Assembly (NCBI GenBank): GCA_017163975.1
Contig: JAFFSR010000242.1
Span: 5,853,001-5,917,000, forward strand
Origin: Anastatus disparis
Lineage: Eukaryota > Arthropoda > Insecta > Hymenoptera > Eupelmidae
Reading direction: 5' to 3'
DNA: 64,000 nt
Shown: in pieces, positions 13,006-26,313 of the stretch
Layout: each line of letters begins with the position of its first letter
Numbering within the stretch: position 1 is the first letter of the stretch
Position numbers and translations under genes: made by a program
The notes under the pieces: model-generated
Seen by the model: only the letters and a program-made list of their open reading frames with translations
Told to the model about the DNA's origin: nothing
Databases searched by the model: none

Positions 13006-16000
13006 GTAAGGCCAGAATGAATTTTTATAAGCTCATCTATTTTTCAAGCTGTCTGCGTTACTTTTTTTCTCCATTAAATTATAATGGACGTGTCATTCGC
13101 AGAGGAGATAATGTTATTGCTAATCGTAAAGTAGAAACGTTAATTTCAGAACTATTTAAAGTAAAAATGGCTTTCACGAATTTCATATCATCGGATATAC
13201 ATGATGAATAAAGGAACGAATTTACGTGTATTAATATATCGAAAAAAAATCTATAAAAATAATATTAAATATTAAAATAAGTTTAAACTTGTTAATTGAT
13301 AGAAAATATTTTCTCGAACTTTTTAGAAAATTTATCGTAACTATCATTTTATTTTATTCAAATAAGCGAATATATTAAGCTCATTCGAACGTAAAAGAGA
13401 ACAGTAAAAGTTTAAATTTATAACAATACATTTAAAAGTAAGATATTTAGTTTCCTCTGTAACACTTTAGATCAGTTTTGAACTTGGAAAATACAGTAGC
13501 CAACAAAATCTTAATATTATTTAAATGAATCATAAAACCATTAAATATTATTTTTTAAAGGACACTCTAAGAGAATAATGGTGCTCCAAAAATAAAGATA
13601 TATATATAAGATGTACCTATATTAAAAAGAAAAAGAATATCTTGTAGCATGTATCATTGCATAATTAACGTTTAAGAGTCTATTGTAGATACATTATAAT
13701 TCAAGTCAAATATTTGTATACGTATAAAGATACGCTCGTAATATAGCCATTATTTAAATTAAAGAAAATCGCATAATAGAGTTTTGATTATGTAAGAATG
13801 TCATTAGTTTGTAATGGAAATTTCATTATTTCTCTAATAACAATGTCTTACGCATACGTAAAACTAATGAAGTTTGAATATTAATTATTGTAATACTTAC
13901 GTCTTATCTGTATTTCATAACATTATAAAATAACGTTAAAATTTATTAGTTTATTAATGAAAAAAAGGAGTCGTTCTAGATAAAATCAGGGAATGATTTC
14001 TAAAACAAAATTAAGATGTAATTTTATTTCAACCAAATTATATACTTGTAAAAACATAAAGAAAGAAAAATTTATGTAAAAAACATATACTTACTAGTCA
14101 ATGTTTAATTGAGAAAAAATAAAATGGAGAGCGGATAAAAAAATAACAAAGCCATAAATGGGATAACATCATCAGATGAAATAAAAGAATTTCATCTGCA
14201 TATAACCATGGAAAAACGAAAGAAAAAATTCCATTATGTAAACGGCAATGTACATAGTTCGTTTTTATTTTAAACGATCAATTATTACAGTATCGTAAAT
14301 TAATTAATGAATTCGTCGTGTTTGCGGAGATGACGATAGTCTTTATCATTATATAATATTATTGTGTAGATCATTATTGTAATAACGCGTGGGCATTTTA
14401 CACCTTCTCTCAAACCCCCTTTTAAATTTTCTTGTTCTTCCTTTGTTTAGAATCATGCAATTTTACGAACAATTTAGTATTATCATTATACATTAAATAA
14501 ATTTTTTTTAATTATTTATATTATTTTATTAGCTTAATGGAAAAAATTGCATGATTCTGGATATAATCGAGATTATTACAGTTTAATATATTTAAAGGTA
14601 AAAACAATGTGCGAGCTATTCTGTAACGACTAAAGTACAATACATTTAACCAATGCTCGACAAATCAAATCTTGTACAAAGAAAAAAAAAGAACAAACAT
14701 TATTTATGTATACCTCTTAAGTATTCACCTCGTAATTGTATGTATATATAGATTTTTTATATATAATTTTTTTTTTTATTTTTAAACTTTTTCATGCGCA
14801 TACTTTTTTGTAATACCCAAAGATCATCGTCGCTTAATTTTATCGTTTTATATATGTAATGTCGCTATGTACTTAATAACAATACTTTATTTCTCCAGTT
14901 CGCTGAAATTATTGTAATTTTAAATGCATTCGTTCGACGATCGAAAATTTTCATCTAAATGCCTCTTATATATATACGCAGCGTTTACATTCAATGAAAG
15001 CCTATATATGAATTAATTATTCAACAATCACGATGAAAATAATCTCTTTATTGTTTGACGATATCTATATTATTCTTTAGACTACGTGTAATATTGTATA
15101 TGTTGATCAAAATTTTTGGAATGAAAGTTTCAATTTTAAATAAATTTTATAAAAATAAACATACGCAAGCAATGGAAATTTATTTTTTACTTCAATTTCA
15201 GGTCAAATTTTCATTTGAAAATTTTAATTGTTACAGAAAATGAGTTTCGAGTTTAAAGAAATATGAGCTGAAATGCATAATTTGTAAAAACAGATTAAGT
15301 TTTATTCTCGAACGTAAACAGTTATTACATTATTTTAACGTAAAACAAAGAATTATTTGTTTTTAGGTATAATATTTAAAAAAAATTTTTGCAAATATTT
15401 AAACATTTGCCGAAAGTATTTATTTTAAATTATAAATTTCAATATTCAGGCGATTTACTTTTTATAAGTTAATAAAAATTTACTTTTCATTAAAACGAAT
15501 CATTCGATAATAAAATTCAGCCAATATTAACGTGAGCTACAAATATTCAATTCCTATAACAAAACTATAACATTCCAAAAATTTTTGATTATGATATGTA
15601 ACAAAAACACAATATTATCAACTTTATTAGTAAACATTACAATTAGATATTTCAAAAAACATTCGTTCCATCTTTATTTTTTTTTATATTCAATTCAATC
15701 GTTCGCAAGTAAAACAAAATATTTCACAGTAAAATAGAAAATTCGAAACGAGCGTTACTTTGACATTTATACAATGAATTTAAAGAGACGTAGTTTAGCA
15801 CGTTAATTAACGATAATAAAAGAATAGTTTAGTACGTTAATTAACAATAAAAAAAAAATAGAAAATAAAGTTAAAAAAAAAAAATTTCTTTTATTTTTCA
15901 GCGAGTCTGCTGAAAAAAAAGGGTCCTGTATATGCATTATAACAAAATCCGATTACTTACTTAGCAAACATGTCTCTCTATGTGAGCTTTTAAATGTGAT

Positions 16001-17484
16001 CATGAAAATTCTTCATTTCTTCTCTCGTTTATTTTTTTTTTCTTTGTTCTTTTTTTTTTAACAGCGAAAAACGCTAAAGCAAAGGGAAATTAAATATTTT
16101 TTACTTTATTTTCAATTATGCGTCGTTCTCTTTTGAAAGCAAATTAAACGGGAATTTATTCGAATTAAAAGCGAGGATGGTAACTAATTAAATGCAAAGA
16201 ATTTGAAAAAATAAAAGAAAATATACATGTACAATGTGACGCTTTTGTTGAAAAAAACTTTATATTCATCTCTGTAATTAATATTACAACTATAAATACT
16301 GACTATGAGACTGTTCTAGTAATTCAAGCATTCGCGTATATATTTTTATTAAGCATGTATCTTCGTCAATCATACCTGTACTTTTTTATTTACTATACTT
16401 TACGAAAGCTTGCCCAGTCTTGCAACAGACATTCATCGACGAATTATTTATATTCGATGCGTAATTTTAATTATTACATTGTTATTGTAACTTCATCTTG
16501 TGCAAGATAATTGTCTCTATGATTGTAAAATTTCATTTATTTTTTTTAAATAACTTAAATTTACACCCTGATTAACTACTTAAAATGAAATTTCTATTTT
16601 TGTTTGGAAGATAAGAGCCCGTTAAATGTTAGACGTGAAAAAAGGTTATTAGATTATTCCATTATTTGTACAATTAAATTCAATTAGATCGAAATAAAGA
16701 GAGTAAAAAAATAAGGTCAATTTTATTTTTAGTGCGACTGAGATAAACTTTGATATTCCACTGTCAGTCATACTTATATAAGAGACAATTTTCTCGTGCT
16801 CGCGCTCTCACTTCTCGCAGATAATAATAATAATATAGAATTCAGCATCCGAAAGATGTCAAATCCACATTACAAGAAATGATATTACGATTGACGTTGT
16901 ATAGAAGACAAGAATAAAGGGAAGCTACTTTATATACGAACGTTTTCAAAAGTGATATCGCGTTAAAAGGCTTTGTATAATATTCGCGCTTATCTCTTTT
17001 ATTATTTTTAAAAATATAGCGTGTACCTATATTCATTATTATATATATATATATATAATAGTCTTATTAAATACATTTTAAACTTTCATGTTGTTCATCA
17101 TGTAGAATAGGTGGTGAACGAAAAATTTCATTGTATAACGTAGATGATAAATTAAAAAATAAATATATTAATTGTTCAGAAATTAATGTATAATGATCAA
17201 TACAATATGTAACATTATACCATGATATACATGACATTAAAGAATTTGTGTGAGTGTGAAATGTTCTATTGTCTTTTTTATTGATAGATTTAACCTTCCT
17301 AAAAAAGAGAAAATATATTCAAAAAATATTTCACTCATACGTGATTGATAAATGTCGTAATGTCATAAATATTTGTTTTTAATATTTTTTTATACACATT
17401 CAGATGATCTTAAGTAATTCAAACAAGCGTGGACCCAATACATCATTTATAACAATTTCTATTTTTGGTATATATTTTATCGTT
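13006..17484. other. non-coding; possible downstream part of the TNFR gene
   Basis: Starts with the GTAAGG donor. An acceptor-like CGCAGAG at 13099-13104 could open a tiny terminal exon (see findings). The rest is AT-rich with no convincing exon. A palindromic TATA-like CTTATATAAG lies at 16773-16782, followed by a pyrimidine-rich patch, and a TA microsatellite is at about 17040-17057. Neither could be tied to a gene. Confidence 0.35.
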
Positions 17485-17662
17485 GAGGTCTTCAGTGGTT
17501 CATTCGGTAGAGCGATGGATTCGTAATCTCGAGGTACCGAGTTCGAATCCCGCTCTCGGCCGATTGATACAAGCACCATGTGCTTTGTTCACAAATACTC
17601 TGAGGACCTTCGTCGCTAATTAGCATCGCAATGAAAGCAATAAATACGTTAAATAAAAAAAA
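17485..17662 (+). mobile_element. tRNA-derived SINE (type 2), copy 2
   Basis: Head with GAGGTCTTCAGTGG, A-box region TTCGGTAGAGCGATGG and an intact B box GAGTTCGAATCCC. It continues with the linker GATTGATACAAGCACCATG and TTTGTTCACAAA, and a 3' part CGCTAATTAGCATCGCAATG ending in a GTTAAATAAAAAAAA tail. It is slightly shortened between linker and tail compared with copy 1. No obvious TSD. Confidence 0.87.
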
Positions 17663-18710
17663 TTACAGTCACCGGTGTATAGAATGCATCTTCGAAAATT
17701 TTTTTTTGTTTATACAATATTTATATTTTATATTATTTATATTCTATGCAACGAAAAAAAGAAATAAATATAAAAATTTTTAAGAAATTAAAATTAACTT
17801 AATGAAATGATATTACTGACCTCTTTGTTAAATTTACTATTATTTTTTTAAATATTAATGCAATAAAAAGCTCTTTCATTTATAATAATACTATGTTTTA
17901 TAAAAAATATAAATCATTCTGGCTGTTAATCATAAAGAAATAAGTTATAGTTTTTAAAAAATAGATAATGCATTTAAAAATATTTTTTTTAAATAAAGTT
18001 GAATATTTAATTTATTCAGTTGATTTAAATATGTTAATTAACGTAAAAACAAAAAAGCTGATGTTCAACAAACGTCATCTACATTAAAAGGATTTGGAAT
18101 TCGATTCGTCATCATTGAATGAAAAATTAAGATGTAACAAAAAGTAATGTTCATTATAAAATTTAAGAACTCATTAAATAATAGAATGTAATTGTCAATT
18201 ATGATTTTTTTGAATCCATTACAAAAAAATCTTAATAAACATAATTTGTCTATAAAAAAATGCATAAATTTTTTATTGGCATAAATACCGAAGCTAACAT
18301 GAAGAAAAACATTTATTTTTACTGTTTGAGTTTTATTTTTATTACTCTATTAATATTTTTTATATGTTCATATTTTAAAAATCTATTTTAACAACATTTG
18401 GACGAGTGTTATTGATTATATTTAAAATAAGTAAGTAAAAATGGGTATAAATTTTGTTTCTACTAAATGATTAAAAAAAATAATTATACCTTTTTTATGG
18501 TAAAAATTCATTAATTGTATATTACCCGATTGATTTTTTTTTATGATTGCAGTTCTGCCATTCTGCATTATTGAAAAAAATTTCAATGACAAGAAATCGA
18601 ATTCATATCTATACTTTATAAGAATTTATATTAATAAGCAAATAGTATAAGCTAACACTATTCACATTTTATCAATAAATAAAAAATATGCATTTAGCAG
18701 GATCATCAAT
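17663..18710. other. non-coding, no gene seen
   Basis: AT-rich spacer between two SINE copies; only chance reading frames. Confidence 0.45.
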
Positions 18711-18736
18711 AAAATTAAAGACAATGGTAATAATTG
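18711..18736 (+). repeat. target-site duplication of SINE copy 3, left
   Basis: About 26 bp (AAAATTAAAGACAATGGT and eight more bases) matching 18914-18939 at roughly 22 of 26 positions, directly before the SINE head. Confidence 0.7.
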
Positions 18737-18913
18737 AGGTCTCAGTGGCTCACTCGGTAGAGTAATGGATTTGTATTGTAAGCCTCGAGTTCGAATCTCG
18801 GTCTCGACCGAATGATACAAAAACCACTGTGCGTTGTTCACAAACACACTGAAAACCTCAGTCGCTAATTAGCATTGCAATGATAACATAAACATAGCAA
18901 CGCTAAATAAAAT
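18737..18913 (+). mobile_element. tRNA-derived SINE (type 2), copy 3
   Basis: Contains GAGGTCTCAGTGGCTCACTC, GGTAGAGTAATGG, B box GAGTTCGAATCTC, linker GAATGATACAAAAACCACTG and 3' arm CGCTAATTAGCATTGCAATG. It ends AGCAACGCTAAATAAAAT. The 3' arms TTAGC and GCTAA plus TTGC and GCAA pair. An imperfect 26-bp duplication flanks it (18711-18736 and 18914-18939); its first base G overlaps the duplication. The diverged TSD suggests an old insertion. Confidence 0.87.
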
Positions 18914-18939
18914 AAAATTATAGGCAATGGTCATAAGTG
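18914..18939 (+). repeat. target-site duplication of SINE copy 3, right
   Basis: AAAATTATAGGCAATGGT followed by CATAAGTG, the partner of 18711-18736 with about four substitutions. Confidence 0.7.
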
Positions 18940-21487
18940 CTTTTAAACACTTTGAAAAATATAAACGCAGCAATTTTTTTTTGTACGATATGATTATATT
19001 GTTTTTTTTTCTTTTTTTATAATATAAATCAATAGCGTGGCTTACAAACGTATACATGTACACTGAGCAATAAACGATACAAAATAACGACAGTCGACAA
19101 TAATGCGTGGGAAGAAAAAAGGGGGATAATAAGCCAAACGTAAAATTTTTTCCTTTAATTTAAAATATAAACACCTTTATTTACTTCAGAGACTTATCTT
19201 ATTTATAATATTATTATTAATATAAAAATAAATACAATATATATATTTTTTGTATCATTGTATTTTATTAAAGTTATTTAATTTTTGGAATTCGAATATA
19301 TTTCATAAAATATTTATAACTTAAAGATTCAAAAATTTCTGATTTTTAAATGTACCAATTGAAATTAATAGATATGACATAATTTTTTTTAAATTATACT
19401 AAATTTGATCTGCATAAAAATTCTATAAACTAGCGAATATATACAATTACGTTTAATATAATTTAAATTACTTAGATTCTTATATATGTACTACATTTAA
19501 AAAATCATTTATACATACTCAAACTACAAAAATATTAAATAAATAACAGTTTACAAATCGCAAGAATTACGTTTATCGTAATTAGTCTGAAAAAAAACAA
19601 TCATGTTGAACAAAATCCTTTGATTAAAATGAATAAACAAATAAAAGTGTTTATTTCAAATCAAAGAAAAGATCTTATGTCTGGCTTGGGCGACGTAACG
19701 AATTTCTCTCCATATTTAATTGCAAACTTCTACCAAAAAGCTTGGAGTAAGCCAAATGGCGTCAACAATCGTTTAACGACAAAGGATAGGAGAAAAACGA
19801 CAGTCAAGAGATAAAGAGAAAGATTGAGATGACAGACAGATAAGAGCTGTAATAACGTCTACTTTTTTTTATCCAGGATAAACTTCGCGGCGCATATTTT
19901 AACAATATTTCGTTTGTATGTATATTTATATATTTTTTTCTTATATATAATATGTATATGCGAACATACATTTCCTATGTATGTACGTGTATATATATAT
20001 ATTTATACGTCGGTTATACATTTTTAATTACAGCGCTCCATCTGCGCGACTCGACTATCTCTCTGGTTTTTTTTTAAATCTTTGTACAGGCTTCGACTTT
20101 CTATCATCTCCGCGTATCCAGTTTCGCTGATTCATAATTTCATTGCTCATTCATTTTATTTTAGTGTTGCGTTATTTAAATCCATACTTTTTTTTTAATT
20201 TTTCACATTTTTTTTAATGATTAACTTTTATAATTAACGATTTTTCTGTCGGCATTGGAAATTTTACTATTAATATTCTTATACTGTAATTTATAAGAAA
20301 TCTTAGAGAAAAATTTTGCTTGTAACACTCTCTTTTGTAAATCTTTGGTTTTTCTATTTTCATTATGTAAACCAAGTTTTCAAATCTTCATCAATACTTA
20401 TCTTTTTTTATTTGACTACATGTACATACTTATACTGAGATTCGTTTGATGATATTGACACTTTGAATAACTTAGCTAATACATAATTACAAAACAGGAA
20501 AACACAGAAAAATCATTAATCACAAAAACCGACTTTACTACATGATGTATAATTTTTATATAAAATGAATAACGGACCAACGATGGAAAAATAAAACAGG
20601 AAACAGAGTATTAAACAGACAGTAAATTACTAAGCTAACATTAAAGTTACTTAAGAAAAATGTACATCTCAGAATCGATACCACGAGTCCATCATAATCG
20701 ATCATGTTACTATTACTCTGACACGCAAAAAGTAGCCATTAAAAAAATCGACGTAAAATTAACAACGAACAAGCGCTTATTTACATTTAAAGCAAAAAGA
20801 CAATTTTACAATTTGTTCTCTTTTTACTTGAGCTCTTATACATCAGTCACTTGACTTCCCACGACTTTAATTCGCGCTTTGTTCTTTCAATAAATTCATC
20901 AATATCATAATAAAAAAAAGAAAAATAACATAATTGTATGCCAATTGAAATCTAACTTCTACTCTCGACAAGTACAATCTTAAAGTCTTTTTTCCTTGCT
21001 CTGATTGTAATAAAACCGCAAAAGAAATTGATAAAAAATGAGGTAAGATAAGCTAATTAAATTAACAATAAACTAACCTCATTAATAGCGTGTTTCACGT
21101 AATACGGACTTAATACTGTCCACTGTTCGGTCGACCTATTCTGTTTGTCAATCGCACATTTAATCTGATCTTTGACTTCATATTGACACGAACATTATCT
21201 TCTTTAACTTTGTCCTACGCGGTAACAAATGATTCTCACAATAATTAACCTACACACGAGAAGACTTTCCCTCTTTAATTTATATAGTGCAACTCTGGCT
21301 GAAAGCTTATAGGGGGACAAACACATTGTTTTCTTTTTCTTTTTTCGTATTTTTCCCATTAATAATCTTTTAATAATCATCTTCGTTCTGACGACACATC
21401 CTCTATAACCTCTGACAAAGTACGCGAAGATCATTTTACATTGTGTAAAAAATAAGTTAAAGTTGACAAATACACCTGCTAAACTGA
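18940..21487. other. non-coding; includes the 3' UTR of alpha-adaptin
   Basis: The right-hand end must hold the 3' untranslated region of the minus-strand alpha-adaptin gene, whose stop codon is at 21488-21490. No polyadenylation site was chosen. Otherwise AT-rich, without recognised genes. Confidence 0.4.
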
Positions 21488-24400
21488 TTAAAACTGGTCC
21501 ACAAGCAGGTCACAAACCTCGACAGATATTGATTCTTTACTTGATCTGACCGTCAACCGGAACATCTAAATAAAAAAAAATATAATAATTTAACAAAAAA
21601 TTTTTAGATGTAACAGAAATGTGATTGAATTTTTAATAATTAAAATTTATTCAATACTTTTAATTTTTAGTTTTATATATTGTTATAGAATTTGCAGAAC
21701 GAAAATTTAATAAATTTTTAAAGGAAATGAATTAAAATTTTTAATCTATTACCTGTGCTTGTTTATTTGGTTCTAAACGTAACAGACAGCCAACTTGTTG
21801 GGCTCTCATGTGTATGATACCAGCACAAACGAAATTATCGGGATTAGGATCGATACCATCCAAGAGTTGCATACCAAAACCTTGTAATTTTGTACGAACT
21901 TGAGCCAGGTCCATGGGTGTCTGAGCTTTAAATATTTTTTGTGATCGTTGTTGATTAATTCTTAAAAAAAAAATAAATAATTTATATTAATACTCAAATT
22001 AATTACACGTTCACGAGATTATTTTTCAAATATTTATAAAAGTATTTACCCTCCGAGATTTTTCCACCTCGCAAAGAATGACTCTCCATTCATCTCCGTT
22101 GGTTCAAAGAATTTATTTATCGTTAATGGTAACTTCATTGTTATTTTTTGAGGTATGTTGTTATAAACAAAGGAAATGATCATATTAGGGGCATCTAGAA
22201 ATAAATGAATAATTTTCTAAATGTATAAGTTTATATTCAATTTTTGAAATAAGAAAAGTTGGTTAAACAATTACCTGTATAATCATCAATACATTCAGCG
22301 TTGATCAGTTGCTGAATTTGAGCACCAGCTTCTAAAACAGAATCTACAGGTTTGACTTGTACAGCTAATTTTACTTGATTTTCATCAGACCAAGATACTT
22401 GGGGTTGGAAGCTTAAAAGTCCTTGTTGTGTTTTGTTTCCGTAGAATAAACCTATGCGGCCAAGATTTTGTCTAAACTCCGATTTCACACCAATTTGGAT
22501 AAGATCATTTTCGAAAAGTACACCATTATTTTTGCAAACAAACCTAATAAATAAATTCAGTTATATTTTAGGAAAAAATTTTATTGTTAATTAATAGATT
22601 TTAATAGATATATTTATATGACTTTACTCACTTTTTAGCATTATAAGTAGCCTGGGTTCCATTGGTAGCCCCTTTATTAGGAATATTGTAAATATCCCCT
22701 AAAACGTCAAATAAGACACCCGTATTTCCTGTTGGTTGAGAAGATGGAGGTGTTGAAAGACCCAGCAAATCGGCAGATGAATTATTAACGGCTGCTGAGG
22801 CGACAGTAGCGGATGATGTCTCAGTATGATGATTGGCGTTCGGTGCTGGACTTTTATTTTCTCGTATTTCATTTTCAGGCACACGACCTGGTTTCTTTTT
22901 CTTTAATACTGCCAATATGGAAGATTCTCGTTCAGGGAATGCCGGCATTTCTTCGAGAACAGTAGCCTGTAAATTAATATTATTATTGATCTTTCAAAAT
23001 TGTTATTTTATGTTAACAATGATATGATTAATATTTTCAAATCATATAAAATAAATTTTGAATTAATAAAGAAGAAAAATAATAGTGATATAAGGAAACT
23101 TACGAGAACATCAGTAGATGCAATGATACTAAGTTGCAAGTATTCGGAAGCTCTTTGCTGAAGCTCAGCATCAGCACTGCGCAAATTACTATCTTGTCTA
23201 AATACGTCTTGTATTTGACTTCTAATTTCAGGGAAAAGATTAACAAATTTAATATACGTCGATAAAAGTAGTGCTCGAGTCATGGGAGAGCATAAATGAT
23301 ACTGCAATATAAAATATGAATTATAATAAACTATTTTTATAATAAATTTCTTTAATTAAATATATGCATACTTTGGAATGTAAAAGTTGGAACTGCACCG
23401 ATGGTGATGAGCGTGAATCACCAGCAATCAAATTACCGAATTCGCCAAGAATATAACCACCTACTTTAACCATATTTTCATGACAAGCAGGTGCTTGTAA
23501 TGCCTAAAAAGATAATTTATAATTTATATTAATATTGATTTTTTTATTTCACAATGTTTAATATAAATTCACGATGTTAAATATAATTTTATTTACTTCA
23601 AAAACTGTTTTTGCTGCGTAACCTTGAACATCATCTCTATTGATAACAATTTGAATAACGCGATACCAAACTTCCTCTGATACGTAATCACCAGCTATCC
23701 TGATGAGATTAAGAATGACATCGACGTACCAAGTATAATCTGTCGCATATTTCTCAGCTAATATAGCAACTTTCAAAACCATCTCTTCTCTAATAGAATA
23801 ATCTGCAGTTTCGAGGTAGTTCAACATTTCTTGTACGATTTCTTCTGCATTACTCTTATCGCACATAGCATAAAGTAGATCTACTGCTTGTTGTCTTACA
23901 GATACATCCTTTTCCATTTTCATAGACAGAATGACAACTTCTTGATGCTTCTTGACTGCTTCGTGAGAAAATTCTGACGTTGCTAAATGGCACATTGATT
24001 CGAGAGCTAAATAACGTAAGTTGGTCTCGCGATTAGAAAGAAATTGGCCGAGTTGATTACAAGCTCTTACTAATAAATTTGGTTCACTATCATTGTGGAT
24101 AATCAAGCTGATGGCTTCAAAGAGAACAGCGTTCTTTGCATTGGAATGCTGTACTTTCTTTGACTTTGGTGGTTCCTGTGTTTTGTTTAATATTGTTTCT
24201 AAGCATTCATTCAATCTTCCTCTTACACCTGGATCTTCAGCTAAATAAACAAAACATCACGTTAATTATACCTAGTTGCCAATCTAAATTTATATAAATA
24301 ATTCTATCAAATAAAAAATGTTATACCTGGCGGATTATAATTTTGTAAGAGTCTTAACAATTTGACAGATAACCATGGAGCAGGAACAAAGTAGTATGTG

Positions 24401-26289
24401 TAATCTTGAAGATCTGTGTAACTTGATGTAACAATCTACAATCATTTAATCTCATATAAAAACATAGAAAATTTAAAAATAAATAAATAAATATAAGTTT
24501 TCCTTACCCTACTCAAACGTGAAACAGCAAGACTAACGCATCCTTTATATTCATCAGGATTTCGTTTTACTAGAGCATCAATCAGAGATGCTGCTGCAGT
24601 AACTACACCTAAATGTTGATCATTTAACAAATGAATAATACGAGAAGTCCATTCTCCATCAGTAACAACTTCTGGTGCTGTTCTTAAAAGTCGTAAAAGG
24701 CACAGGGCAGCACTTTGCTTTACGACATCCATTGTATCTCTATATAATTTACATTAATTATAAATCAAGTAATTTAAACAGAAAATTTAAAAAATGATTT
24801 TGATGATTTGCTTAAGTTTAAAAGAGTAAGTTAATTATTATTATTAATCTAAAAAAATTGTCTGAAAGAACTTATTTAAATGTACAGAATTTCTTTCTTC
24901 TCTGAGAATTTGAACCAATCATCAAAATCTTTAACGTTAATTGTATGAATTAAAAATGTTTATTTACCCAGATACAAGAAGTTTTGGAATTTCTTTTCCA
25001 AAGGCCTCAGCCATATCTTTACTACCAATATTTGCAATACACTGTAAGGCTAGATTAACATGAATTGGATTACGAGAACTAAGGTCATTCTTTATACTCT
25101 GTATAATTAATTTAATAAGATCGCTATTTGTGTTAACTAAGACTGATATGAAAAGATATCCCTGTAAAAAAGTTATAGCATTTATTAAAAATCTTTAAAT
25201 ATAATACGTAAAAAATTTAAAAATCGATGCATACAATTTGTTTCTCTGAATACTTATTGGATGAAAGTAGATTAACTGCTTCCATATGCCCAAAATCAAT
25301 GTCATGGCCAAGCAAGAAGATAAATAGAAGTTTGCATACATATTTTTTCTTCTGATATCCATCAAGTGTTTTGTCACCTTTAAATTTACTTCGTATGTTT
25401 GCTAGCTCCTTGTTTATCCTTTTTATTTCTGCTTCTTTGCTTTTACCTATAAAAGAAATTTAGTTTCCTCTCTCAAATATATTGAAATAGACAAAAGCTC
25501 AAATTATCTTTGACATAATTATATGTTGAAATAATATTTTCAGAACAAAATGGCAAAATGCCATTTGGCCTATTGACACACTGATTATATGCATCAACAT
25601 GACTATTTTTTTTCCATATTTAAATTTTATTATACTATTATAACATCAAAATAATAAAACGTTGAACATAATAATAATAATCTAAGATTATTATGGTCAA
25701 ATATTGAAAATACTTCATTGATTTGATATTGCGTTAACTTAGGCTGGTACTGAAAAAAAAGTCAGCATTATCAACAAGATAGGCCTATATCAAAACTCCG
25801 CCCCCATTTCCCATATTCTGCATACTAAATCTCGTAATACATTGCCTTGTCTGGAAGGTCTCAATGACATATATTTATCAAAATTATTTCATTAAGAAGG
25901 ATGCATTAGGATGAGTTAGTTTGAAAACATTTTGTTTAAATATGCTTTTCACAAAGACAATGCACATTATAATAAAAATATAAAGTTTTAATTTAATATT
26001 AGCCAAGTTTAATTTTTAAATTGAAATTGATATCTGTATTATGAAACTATATATTATAGTCATATAAACAATTCTGCCTTGATTAGATTTCAATAACTCT
26101 TTGAATTTTTAATATTTCTGAATACTTATAAAAATGCTTTCTCTTAAAAAGTGATTGAGATAAACAAATAACTAAATTAAAGCTTACAATCAAATAATTT
26201 CAACTTCATAAATATAAATACTTACAATTTCTAATATCTGAGATGAAAACGGCAAGACCACGCATGCCATCTCCTCTTACAGCTGGCAT
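21488..26289 (-). CDS. AP-2alpha: AP-2 complex subunit alpha (alpha-adaptin), 13 coding exons
   Basis: Large subunit of the AP-2 clathrin adaptor at the plasma membrane; it binds PI(4,5)P2, cargo and accessory proteins in endocytosis. Exons in order of translation: 26289-26226, 25446-25235, 25161-24968, 24739-24508, 24435-24327, 24240-23597, 23503-23372, 23301-23104, 22966-22632, 22543-22275, 22194-22050, 21960-21753, 21565-21488. All borders are GT/AG and phases match, giving 2820 nt = 939 aa, very close to the usual insect length. Residues 1-595 are the HEAT-like trunk (start [20 protein letters not shown], basic KKKY near 54-57 for lipid binding). About 596-700 is the Ser/Ala/Asn-rich hinge with a clathrin-box-like DLLGL at 661-665. 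About 700-939 is the appendage, ending LLVDQF. Introns are short (about 65-780 bp). A 5' UTR exon precedes the ATG. It appears intact and functional. Confidence 0.96.
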
Positions 26290-26313
26290 CTTTAATTTTT
26301 GTTGATGTAAAAT
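26290..26313 (-). other. 5' UTR start of alpha-adaptin exon 2
   Basis: On the minus strand an acceptor TTTATTAG ends at 26314. It leaves 24 untranslated bases before the alpha-adaptin ATG (26287-26289), so the leader is probably spliced to an upstream exon near 28.3 kb. Confidence 0.5.
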
